A stretch of 41,780 bases of DNA from a virus. The number at the start of each line of letters is the position of its first letter. The first letter of the stretch is position 1. Location: IMG/VR virus record IMGVR_UViG_3300046466_000027, positions 1 through 41,780 of that record; one strand, given 5' to 3'. The translations under genes and the position numbers were made by a program. Under the pieces are notes generated by a model. That model had not been told where the DNA came from. It did not search any database and saw only the letters and a program-made list of their open reading frames with translations. This document shows, in pieces, positions 28,196 to 34,542 of the stretch.

Positions 28196-30640
28196 TTAGG
28201 CGAAAAAATACTTACATTGATGTAGTTGGTCTAACTCCAAATTTCCGTCTTTTGGTCTATTAGGTAAATTTGATATAGCTTCCTCTGGTATATTTTGTGA
28301 TACTTGTTGTTTAAACTTAGAAAGTAAATCTTCAGAAAATATACCTACAAAGGCTTCTCTTATACTTTTGTTTAACACATCAACATCACACGCATGAGTA
28401 GCAAAACTATCATGGACATTACAAAAATTATTAATACCATATTCTTTTGCAATGTTTACAGTCCTAATCATACAAGCACTATCTAGGCTGTGAACATAGT
28501 TAGCCGCCGCCGCATTACGTTGTTTCATTTTATCAGTTTCATTTGTAGGTGTTTTTATTTGAGGTGCAAACACTTCACCCATTAAATGAGATTGTACTCT
28601 TTTACTTTTCATTTCTGGGTAATATTGAAATACAGGAAAACCAACAGGTGTAACCCAATGTAAAGGCACTCCTTCTTTAGCTACAACTTTAGCAATATCT
28701 TGTAAATATTGCATACCTTGTTTTGCTGATTTTAAATTTTCACCTATACTTTGCCAAATTATTTTAGATAAATAAATAGCAGGTTTAAACATATCATTAA
28801 AAGGGTGTGTTTCTCCTTTGTCTTTTCTTTTAGTTAAATCCTCAACTACAAAATCAGTACAAGCATATCTGGTACTTCCATAAGTAAGTGTCATTACAGG
28901 TCTTTTACAAGTAGAACGCTTTACTCCATAGTCTAACCATTTTACAGCTAACTCATCACCATTTTTAGCATTATCTTTTGTGTTAACAATAACTTGGTCT
29001 TTGACAAGACTATAAATATCTTGAGGTTCTTTACTTGGAACACAATTAACCAATTTACCAGAAATTTCATCTTTTAATAATAAAGAATAAATCTGTAATC
29101 CATTACAAGAACCATCTACATTGACAGGTATATGAGAAACAAATCCATCACCTTCTTTTGTATATCTGTTCCATTCATCACAAAATGCTAAAAATTGAAA
29201 AGCATTGTCTGCATCTTCCCATTGTCTATTTCCAATAGGGTCTTCAGCACAATCTTTAATCCAATTTTGATTATCAATAGTCCATTTCTCTCTATCTTCT
29301 AATGACACTTTATCATTACCCCACATATTAGCTCCATGTACAGCTAACCAGAAAACACCTCTATTCTCTTTAGTAATAGGTTTCCCTTGACTAAAATTTA
29401 ACAAGGCTTTTGCACCATTAATAGATTGATAATTAAGAAAAGGCGGAACACAATAAGCTCTTCCTCTAAAGTCTAATTGTAAAGGAAAAAACATAGTAGC
29501 ATAGTCTTTAAATTGCTCTGCTAAATTTATTATTTTAGCATAAAGTATTCTTTTAGATGCCATTCTGTTATTCTCTGTGTGGACAATAACTGTTTCTTTT
29601 TTCCATTTTAAACGAGATTCAGGATTAGTTTCAATATCGTGGGGTTTGTTTGGAATTGGGAGATTTTCAATAGGTGGCATACCTCCAATAGAAAGTGATT
29701 TATCCCAAGCATGTTGCATTACTTTAAGTATAAATTTATTGATTTTGTATGATGTGCTTTGCATTAAATTTATAGCTTTTGTTACCTCTGGCATAGAAAA
29801 TGCCTCAAGCTCATTGATAAACTTTTTACCTTTTTGCTTTACAAGGTCTAATTCTGGCATTTCTGAAGTCCAGTAGCCATGACCTTGAACTTTGCCATCT
29901 TCAACTGATTTTGGAGCAAGTACCATAGGTAAATACTCTGGGTTAAGTAGCTCATTGAAGTTATTTCTATTAGAAATCCACTCTCTAGTCCCATCTGCTT
30001 GTTTTATAACTTTTACTGTTTTATGTTTATGCTGTTCAGTAGTAATTTCAATTAATCTAGTTTTCTCTATCATTAAATCAATTAAAAGCATTCCTACATG
30101 CAATCTATCTGTTGTTGACCATTCTTGCCAAATAGCAACATTATCTCTTTTAGATTGTTCTCTGAATTTTCTTCTTTTATAATTGTAATTAAAAGACCTT
30201 TTATCTAAATCTTTTTTTACAGTTTGATATAAAGTAGGATTTAATGCCTCAAAATTTTTAAGGCTTATTTCAGTTTCAATTCTACCTCCTAATTTAATTG
30301 CAGTAGCAGTCAAATTTTTAGTAGTAGTGATTGTATTAATTACATGCTTTAAAGTTATTAATGCTGTAGTTAATGGATTTACTAATCTTATATATTTTAA
30401 TGATATGGGAGTTTTGGAATGGACGTTAGCTTCTGTTTGTTCTATCCACTCTGCAATGGCTATTGCTAAAGGACGTACTGATGTGGCTACAATGACTTTT
30501 CCGTAAGATGTGACGCTTTCTTCTTCACGTTCAATGTGTGAGAGCCTCCTCTTATTTGTTTTATTTTTTCCAAGCTGTGCTGATAACTTTTCCATTTCTT
30601 GTTGGTTTTTAAAGTTAGGCATTATTTCAAGTATTCTCAT
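28196..30640 (-). CDS. T7-like single-subunit RNA polymerase
   Basis: An 814-aa RNA polymerase that transcribes middle and late genes from the phage promoters. Motif A: VDGSCNGLQ; motif B: CKRPVMTLTYGSTRYAC; motif C: NVHDSFATHAC; the chain ends in FFA, like the functionally important T7 C-terminus. I prefer the ATG at 30640 (MRILEIMPNF), which has a strong AGGAG site 7 nt upstream. A longer frame from 30697 has no such site. Confidence 0.95.
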   Translation of the reverse strand: MRILEIMPNFKNQQEMEKLSAQLGKNKTNKRRLSHIEREEESVTSYGKVIVATSVRPLAIAIAEWIEQTEANVHSKTPISLKYIRLVNPLTTALITLKHVINTITTTKNLTATAIKLGGRIETEISLKNFEALNPTLYQTVKKDLDKRSFNYNYKRRKFREQSKRDNVAIWQEWSTTDRLHVGMLLIDLMIEKTRLIEITTEQHKHKTVKVIKQADGTREWISNRNNFNELLNPEYLPMVLAPKSVEDGKVQGHGYWTSEMPELDLVKQKGKKFINELEAFSMPEVTKAINLMQSTSYKINKFILKVMQHAWDKSLSIGGMPPIENLPIPNKPHDIETNPESRLKWKKETVIVHTENNRMASKRILYAKIINLAEQFKDYATMFFPLQLDFRGRAYCVPPFLNYQSINGAKALLNFSQGKPITKENRGVFWLAVHGANMWGNDKVSLEDREKWTIDNQNWIKDCAEDPIGNRQWEDADNAFQFLAFCDEWNRYTKEGDGFVSHIPVNVDGSCNGLQIYSLLLKDEISGKLVNCVPSKEPQDIYSLVKDQVIVNTKDNAKNGDELAVKWLDYGVKRSTCKRPVMTLTYGSTRYACTDFVVEDLTKRKDKGETHPFNDMFKPAIYLSKIIWQSIGENLKSAKQGMQYLQDIAKVVAKEGVPLHWVTPVGFPVFQYYPEMKSKRVQSHLMGEVFAPQIKTPTNETDKMKQRNAAAANYVHSLDSACMIRTVNIAKEYGINNFCNVHDSFATHACDVDVLNKSIREAFVGIFSEDLLSKFKQQVSQNIPEEAISNLPNRPKDGNLELDQLHQCKYFFA

Positions 30641-30765
30641 GTGTTCTCCTGTTTGTTGATTGATGCAACTACGGAATGACCTACAAATTAGGTTCACTCC
30701 TTTGCTATTTTATTTAGGTTGTGATAGAGAATAGTTGTTGAGTTTACTTGTAAAAACAATCTTGG

Positions 30766-30815
30766 GGCAACGTGGCGGAATGGTTACGCAGAGGATTGCA
30801 AATCCTATTGCATCT
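30766..30815 (+). other. attP: tRNA-Cys fragment, likely attP core
   Basis: The plus strand carries a D-arm (GCG GAATGGTTA CGC, 30775-30789) and an anticodon arm with loop TTGCAAA (anticodon GCA, stem AGGA/TCCT). They are spaced exactly as in bacterial tRNA-Cys. The expected T-arm and matching acceptor 3' half are absent, so this is not a working tRNA gene. A partial host tRNA next to an integrase gene is the usual form of a phage attachment site, and pelagiphages are known to integrate into tRNA genes. The exact core cannot be set without the host sequence. Confidence 0.7.
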
Positions 30816-30837
30816 ATGCACACCTGAATACGCCATT

Positions 30838-30861
30838 ATTACTAACATTGTCATTACTAAC
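30838..30861 (+). repeat. Direct repeat ATTACTAAC x2, possible integrase arm sites
   Basis: ATTACTAAC occurs at 30838-30846 and 30853-30861, with starts 15 bp apart, between the tRNA-Cys fragment and the integrase stop. Short direct repeats beside an attP core are typical arm-type sites for tyrosine integrases. Only two copies are seen, so confidence is modest. Confidence 0.4.
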
Positions 30862-30892
30862 TTTCCAACTATCCTCATATCACGACTTATGT

Positions 30893-31765
30893 TTAAGCGG
30901 ATTTATTTATTCCGTTTAAAACATTTACTGCTCCCATTAAATTATTAGGTATTAAATGAGAGTATCTTTTTATCATCTTCCACGACTTATGACCCAACAT
31001 TTGACCAATCATGTGTAATTCTACCTTACCAGATTGTGCTAAACGTGTTGCACAAGTGTGTCTCAAGCAATGAATGACAAACTCTTTGTCGTCTTCAAGG
31101 TTCATTGCTTTTCTTAAACGTCTCCAAGTATTCTCACAAGTCCAATATTTTAGATGTGAAAACACAAGGTCGTTTCTTTCCGCTTTTATTAACAATTTAA
31201 GAACAATAGACTTAGCACGTTCTGTTAGCGGTATACCTCTAGGTTCACCATTTTTAGTGACACTAGCAGGTAAATTAACAACATAGTTTCCATTGTTGTT
31301 ATGCACCATTAACTTCTTAATAGATAACGCTTCGCCTAGTCTCATACCTGTATCAATTAAGAACAAATAAAATTCCAAATAGTCAACCATATTCCACTCG
31401 GTTAACAATCTGATAATTTCTTGCTCTTCCATTGGTTCAAGGTATCGTTCTCTACCATTGTTTTCTGTCTGCCAATCAATATGAGGCATTCTATCAAGAT
31501 GATAAATAGACTGTCTCTGATTAGCAAACCTTAACATCTTACTAATTGATGAAAGATAACGATTGATAGTAGCAGGAGCAAAACCCCTGTCTTCTAACGT
31601 GTCCACAATGTTTTCAATGTGGGTATCGTTAATTTCAGTTACAAGCATTCCCTTACCAAGCATTTCAATAACTTTCTCGGCTCGTTTAGATTGCAACTTT
31701 TCCCAACCTTTAAGTGTTAATTTGCGGTGTATCTCCGTTAACAACTTTACATTTCGTTGTTGCAT
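30893..31765 (-). CDS. int: Tyrosine site-specific integrase
   Basis: A 290-aa phage integrase. Residues 1-100 form the SAM-like core-binding domain. The catalytic domain shows Arg in DTGMRLGEAL, HCLRHTCATRL (His-x-x-Arg), GHKSW (second His/Trp position) and Tyr in IKRYSHL. The ATG has a strong GGAGG site. It indicates a temperate option for this T7-like phage. It lies between the regulator gene and the attP-like site. Confidence 0.95.
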   Translation of the reverse strand: MQQRNVKLLTEIHRKLTLKGWEKLQSKRAEKVIEMLGKGMLVTEINDTHIENIVDTLEDRGFAPATINRYLSSISKMLRFANQRQSIYHLDRMPHIDWQTENNGRERYLEPMEEQEIIRLLTEWNMVDYLEFYLFLIDTGMRLGEALSIKKLMVHNNNGNYVVNLPASVTKNGEPRGIPLTERAKSIVLKLLIKAERNDLVFSHLKYWTCENTWRRLRKAMNLEDDKEFVIHCLRHTCATRLAQSGKVELHMIGQMLGHKSWKMIKRYSHLIPNNLMGAVNVLNGINKSA

Positions 31766-31786
31766 ATAGACCTCCGCTTTTCATTG

Positions 31787-32119
31787 TTATTTAACCCAAC
31801 TTAAAAGAGTGCTGTGAACTCTTTTACCTTTTGATGTAAGACGCACTAACTTTCTTCGTCTTTCCATTGGGTCTTCAAAAGTTTCTAATAGACCTATACC
31901 AATCTTTTTGTGCCTGTTTATATCTCCTAATTTATAAACATTTCGTGACACTGAAGATTGAGCTATGTCTAAATCTTCGCTTATTGTTTGCATGGCAACG
32001 CCGTCTCGTCCACCATAAACGCCCACATAAAAAAACACAGCTACAGCCTGTGCTTCAATTTGTGTATCAAACTTTCGCATCTCTTCTATTATTTTTAATA
32101 GATTTAATCCGCTACTCAT
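31787..32119 (-). CDS. Winged-helix (MarR-like) DNA-binding protein
   Basis: A 110-aa protein starting at the ATG at 32119 (MSSGLNLLKIIEEMRKF), preceded by AAGGGAAAG. The middle has a helix-turn-helix (MQTISEDLDIAQSSVSRNVY), and the C-terminal wing reads RRRKLVRLTSKGKR, a MarR-type ending. Encoded directly before integrase, it may control integration or lysogeny. This role is inferred from position. Confidence 0.7.
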   Translation of the reverse strand: MSSGLNLLKIIEEMRKFDTQIEAQAVAVFFYVGVYGGRDGVAMQTISEDLDIAQSSVSRNVYKLGDINRHKKIGIGLLETFEDPMERRRKLVRLTSKGKRVHSTLLSWVK

Positions 32120-32149
32120 TTTCTTTCCCTTTCTACTTTCTATAAACAA

Positions 32150-32278
32150 TTATGATATGAAAACCCTCCAATATCCAAAATCTAATATTGTTTCATAATT
32201 GTCGTTACTCACTTTAAGATTACTCCATTTAGAATATTTCTCTACATAAACTTTAAAAAGAATAAAATTGATATACAT
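32150..32278 (-). CDS. Small early protein
   Basis: A 42-aa ORF (MYINFILFKVYVEKYSKWSN). The ATG has AAGGAG 6 nt upstream, and the gene starts 5 bp after the previous stop. Function not recognised. Confidence 0.5.
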   Translation of the reverse strand: MYINFILFKVYVEKYSKWSNLKVSNDNYETILDFGYWRVFIS

Positions 32279-32283
32279 GACTT

Positions 32284-32418
32284 TTACTCCTTGTAAAGTT
32301 TAAATTTGTTTATTTTGGGCGGTGCATTAATTAAATTACAAAACCAACCTTTTTGATTTCCACAACCTAATGAAGTTATTTTTGTTGTGGCACTTAAATG
32401 GTATAAAATATTATTCAT
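32284..32418 (-). CDS. Small early protein
   Basis: A 44-aa ORF (MNNILYHLSATTKITSLGCG, ending NKFKLYKE) with a near-perfect ribosome site (AAAGGAGGAAA) before its ATG. It is the first gene after hammerhead C and would be at the 5' end of the RNA released by that ribozyme. It holds two Cys. Function not recognised. Confidence 0.55.
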   Translation of the reverse strand: MNNILYHLSATTKITSLGCGNQKGWFCNLINAPPKINKFKLYKE

Positions 32419-32441
32419 TTTCCTCCTTTCTTTTGCTTTAA

Positions 32442-32459
32442 ATTCTCAAATATGAGAAT
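32442..32459. promoter_or_regulatory. Perfect inverted repeat, possible operator
   Basis: ATTCTCA AATA TGAGAAT is a 7-bp perfect dyad with a 4-bp centre. It lies between hammerhead C and the small genes leading to the regulator and integrase. Its form fits a repressor operator; the winged-helix protein at 31787 is a candidate ligand. As RNA it would be a weak hairpin. Confidence 0.4.
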
Positions 32460-32513
32460 ATCATATCCCCTTGCACATTATATGTACAGCAGGAAATAAT
32501 GAGTTATCAACAT

Positions 32514-32577
32514 GCAAAATACGCCGTCTAGTCCTTAGACAGCGTTTCGGCTACAATCAAAGCCTCGTCAGTTTTGC
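32514..32577 (-). ncRNA. Hammerhead ribozyme, type I (copy C)
   Basis: Minus-strand RNA in order: stem I GCAAAA; core CUGACGA; stem II GGCU/AGCC with an 8-nt loop; core GAAA; stem III CGCUGUCUA/UAGACGGCG (9 bp, loop AGGAC); UA cleavage site; stem I UUUUGC. All core bases are canonical, with predicted cleavage after A (between 32520 and 32519). The UGA in the core CUGACGA is the stop codon of the upstream ORF at 32568. It would cut the message just after that ORF. Confidence 0.92.
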
Positions 32578-32762
32578 TCTTCGGTTGATTTTTGTATCTC
32601 GTTTGTAAGTGCAATTATTGGGGGTGTCTTTGCCTCAATAATATTCTCTATTAACTGCACTGCCTTAAAGCCGACCCTATGTGGTGTCAAAGCATCATAC
32701 TCTTCTAGTGACCTTGTTTTTACCAGAAATGATAGTACCTGTTTTTTGATTTTCCAATTCAC
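32568..32762 (-). CDS. Small early protein ending in hammerhead C
   Basis: A frame of up to 64 aa from a GTG at 32762 (NWKIKKQVLSFLVKTRSLEE, ending KSTEEQN). It overlaps the preceding gene by 68 nt, so a shorter start such as the TTG at 32690 (about 40 aa) is possible. The stop TGA is part of the hammerhead core. Function not recognised. Confidence 0.45.
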   Translation of the reverse strand: MNWKIKKQVLSFLVKTRSLEEYDALTPHRVGFKAVQLIENIIEAKTPPIIALTNEIQKSTEEQN

Positions 32763-32880
32763 CGTCTAGTCCTTTTGTTGATTTCTTTTTGTTGCCAAAA
32801 ATAGCGTCCCACCCCTCCTTGTATTTCTTGGAGGGGATATGAACGCCGTCTCGTATTTTATAAGATTTAAAACCAGACAA
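32695..32880 (-). CDS. Small early basic protein
   Basis: A 61-aa basic ORF (SGFKSYKIRDGVHIPSKKYK, EGWDAIFGNKKKSTKG). The start is a TTG at 32880 with GGAG 7 nt upstream, directly after the previous gene's stop. It contains the string AGGACTAGACGG shared with hammerhead C and the terminator at 33093. Function not recognised. Confidence 0.55.
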   Translation of the reverse strand: MSGFKSYKIRDGVHIPSKKYKEGWDAIFGNKKKSTKGLDGELENQKTGTIISGKNKVTRRV

Positions 32881-33060
32881 TTAATACTCCATCATGTCCA
32901 TTAAATCGTCTAAGTCTGCTCCATCATCACAAAAGTCTGACAGTTCTAAATCTAAAGACTGTGCAACTTCTTTGTGTGTCATTGCGGTAGGTTCAGACCA
33001 TTTAAGGTCTTTATTAGTCATCATTTTGTCTTCGTCACTCATGTATATTTTTTTTGTCAT
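32881..33060 (-). CDS. Small acidic early protein
   Basis: A 59-aa acidic ORF (MTKKIYMSDEDKMMTNKDLK, ending DLDDLMDMMEY). The ATG has GGAG 7 nt upstream, and the leader holds the ATCAACAATCAAC motif. Strong acidity and small size recall phage proteins that bind and inhibit host enzymes by DNA mimicry; this is only a compositional analogy. Confidence 0.6.
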   Translation of the reverse strand: MTKKIYMSDEDKMMTNKDLKWSEPTAMTHKEVAQSLDLELSDFCDDGADLDDLMDMMEY

Positions 33061-33092
33061 GTTTCACTCCGTTGATTGTTGATAAATAAAAA

Positions 33093-33122
33093 ACGCCGTC
33101 TAGTCCTAAGACCAAACGGCGT
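33093..33122 (-). terminator. Strong intrinsic terminator
   Basis: Minus-strand RNA forms a 13-bp uninterrupted stem (ACGCCGUUUGGUC / GACUAGACGGCGU, including G-U pairs) with loop UUAG, followed by UUUUUAUUUAU. It lies 10 bp after the stop of the gene at 33133 and before the acidic gene at 33060. It would reduce expression of genes downstream in the early region. The 3' arm is nearly identical to the 3' arm of stem III in hammerhead C. Confidence 0.85.
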
Positions 33123-33132
33123 AATATGTTTA

Positions 33133-33330
33133 TTAGTATTTACCAAAGTATTGCTTCTGCAACTGTTCCAACTTTTGTTCTGGTGTTAAAACTTCCATTA
33201 CAGAAAATGCTTCCGTAAATATATGTTCTTGGCTATCAAGCAAAGCCCTGCCCTGCTTGGTGTAGCCAATAGCATTTATCTTAGCTTCCTCTAGTTCGCC
33301 CTCTATGATTTGACAACCAAGTCCAACCAT
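33133..33330 (-). CDS. Small early protein
   Basis: A 65-aa ORF (MVGLGCQIIEGELEEAKINA, ending LEQLQKQYFGKY), overlapping the preceding stop as TGATG. It seems to have a beta-rich N-terminus and a helical C-terminus. It is followed by the strong terminator. Function not recognised. Confidence 0.6.
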   Translation of the reverse strand: MVGLGCQIIEGELEEAKINAIGYTKQGRALLDSQEHIFTEAFSVMEVLTPEQKLEQLQKQYFGKY

Positions 33331-33491
33331 CAAGAAATTTTAACTTTTGGAAACTTTATGACCTGCCCCATGATAGGGACAGGTTTTGTTTGTTTGTTAG
33401 CTCTCAAAGAGTTTCTAACAATGCTAATTACTTTTGTTGCTTCATAGCATTTCATAAGCTCTTGAGGGCTAAATAATGAAAGTTGTTTCAA
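33330..33491 (-). CDS. Small early protein (TTG start)
   Basis: A 53-aa ORF (KQLSLFSPQELMKCYEATKV, ending IKFPKVKIS). The TTG at 33491 comes directly after the previous stop, with GAAGG 9 nt upstream. It is coupled to the next gene by a TGATG overlap. Function not recognised. Confidence 0.55.
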   Translation of the reverse strand: MKQLSLFSPQELMKCYEATKVISIVRNSLRANKQTKPVPIMGQVIKFPKVKIS

Positions 33492-33653
33492 TTAAACCCA
33501 ACCTTCAGCGATAGCAACGTGAAACAATTTTAGTTTCTCCGTCCCTGTTGCCTTTGCGTATTTGTCAAAGTGCAATTTTTTTGCTGTCTCGTCTTTAAAC
33601 TTTGAGACAGCTTCCGCCCTTTGAATACGCTGTACACATTTTGCAATTTGCAT
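33492..33653 (-). CDS. Small early protein
   Basis: A 53-aa basic helical ORF (MQIAKCVQRIQRAEAVSKFK, ending FHVAIAEGWV). The ATG has AAAGGAG 8 nt upstream, and the leader holds the ATCAACAATCAAC motif. It is the first gene on the RNA released by hammerhead A. The competing frame from 33757 starts inside the ribozyme and has no ribosome site. Function not recognised. Confidence 0.65.
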   Translation of the reverse strand: MQIAKCVQRIQRAEAVSKFKDETAKKLHFDKYAKATGTEKLKLFHVAIAEGWV

Positions 33654-33745
33654 TTGTGGTACTCCTTTGTTGATTGTTGATTAGTTGCATCTTGTAGCCG
33701 TTCCGATAGTCCGCCACTTATCACAAGCCTTCTTTTTTTAGCATT

Positions 33746-33832
33746 GCAACAGACCAAGCCAGATATACAAGTTTAGGCTACGCCCTAAACCTGCCGACTT
33801 GGTTTCGCATATAAAATGCTCGTCAGTGTTGC
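33746..33832 (-). ncRNA. Hammerhead ribozyme, type I (copy A)
   Basis: Minus-strand RNA in order: stem I GCAACA; core CUGACGA; stem II GCAU/AUGC with loop UUUAU; core GAAA; stem III CCAAG...CUUGG, extended by an inner hairpin UUUAGG GCGUAG CCUAAA; UC cleavage site; stem I UGUUGC. Every core position is canonical, with cleavage predicted after C (between 33752 and 33751). It begins right after the stop of the gene at 33833, so the ribozyme forms the 3' end of that message. Confidence 0.95.
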
Positions 33833-34087
33833 TTATTGTCCAAAATTTTTAACGTCTCTTTGTTTGCAATTTGGAATAATAATAAATTTAATAGGTAAAT
33901 CAGAATTGAAACCTTTTAAACCTATAACCTCCTTGCAGACGTGTTCAGCGTGTCCTCCATAACCATATTGAAATTCAATTTTATGTATTTTTTGTTTTTC
34001 AATATCGTCTATGTTAGCAGAAAAATAAGTATTTCCGTATGTCTTGTCACGCCATTCTTTAATAGTAGCTATATATTTAATTTTCAT
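33833..34087 (-). CDS. Hypothetical early protein
   Basis: An 84-aa protein (KIKYIATIKEWRDKTYGNTY, then HKIEFQYGYGGHAEHVCKEV). Mixed alpha/beta; it may be a compact single domain. Its ATG overlaps the previous stop by one base, and its stop directly abuts hammerhead A. Function not recognised. Confidence 0.7.
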   Translation of the reverse strand: MKIKYIATIKEWRDKTYGNTYFSANIDDIEKQKIHKIEFQYGYGGHAEHVCKEVIGLKGFNSDLPIKFIIIPNCKQRDVKNFGQ

Positions 34088-34371
34088 TACGCTACCGCCT
34101 TTGTTGAGTTTAAGTCTACTAAAATATATTCACCGCTTTTGATTTTGGCTCTTGTATCTTCAACGCCTTCATTTAAAAATTCACGTCTATATTTTGCCGT
34201 TGTCACTGAATAATTCCAGAAAGTCTCGTCAAGAAATATTCTGCCGTCTGCACATATTTTAGCAATGATTGATTTATAAGATTGAAAAAAGCTATTTCCA
34301 AAATCGTCAGAAATAATAAATTGATTTGCAACCTTGTTGCCCTTTGGGCTAGTCATGTTTTTTACTTTCAT
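34087..34371 (-). CDS. Hypothetical early protein
   Basis: A 94-aa protein. I choose the ATG at 34371 (MKVKNMTSPKGNKVANQFII), which has GGAG 8 nt upstream, over the ATG at 34383. The pattern NKVANQFII, FFQSYKSIIAK, FWNYSVTTAKYRREFL resembles a small family found in phages and mobile elements (DUF8033-like, from memory). Function unknown. It is the first gene after hammerhead B. Confidence 0.7.
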   Translation of the reverse strand: MKVKNMTSPKGNKVANQFIISDDFGNSFFQSYKSIIAKICADGRIFLDETFWNYSVTTAKYRREFLNEGVEDTRAKIKSGEYILVDLNSTKAVA

Positions 34372-34383
34372 AGTGTACTCCAT

Positions 34384-34403
34384 GTTGATTGTTGATTGTT
34401 GAT
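34384..34403. repeat. Tandem GTTGATT motif in early leader
   Basis: Three tandem copies of GTTGATT; the minus-strand RNA reads AUCAACAAUCAAC and onwards. The same 13-base motif is found in the leaders at 33071-33083 and 33669-33681, each just upstream of a small gene. A shorter relative is near 28134. It may be a translation enhancer or protein-binding element. Confidence 0.5.
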
Positions 34404-34474
34404 TTGCTAATTAATAAACATCAAGCGATAGCTATTCAAAAACGCCCTTAGTCTCTTGACCGACTTATTAATTA

Positions 34475-34538
34475 GCGATTGTTTCGGACTGGTGTTTCTG
34501 TGTCCTCGTCAGTGCCATATAAAATGACAGACAACCGC
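34475..34538 (-). ncRNA. Hammerhead ribozyme, type III (copy B)
   Basis: Minus-strand RNA in order: stem III GCGGUUG; UC cleavage site; stem I UGUCAU/AUGGCA with loop UUUAU; core CUGACGA; stem II GGAC/GUCC with a 12-nt loop; core GAAA; stem III CAAUCGC. Core bases are all canonical, and the three stems have 6, 4 and 7 pairs. Cleavage is predicted after C, between 34530 and 34529. It differs in strand order and stems from copies A and C, so only the catalytic core is shared. It lies in a non-coding leader. Confidence 0.95.
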
Positions 34539-34542
34539 AGTT

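Noticed and set aside
30766-30840. Complete functional tRNA-Cys gene
   Set aside because: D-arm and anticodon arm are good, but the T-arm and acceptor pairing are missing. It fits an attachment-site fragment better.
33530-33757. 75-aa frame starting at a TTG at 33757
   Set aside because: It starts inside the stem III/cleavage arm of hammerhead A and has no ribosome site. The 53-aa frame at 33492-33653 has AAAGGAG and fits its neighbours.
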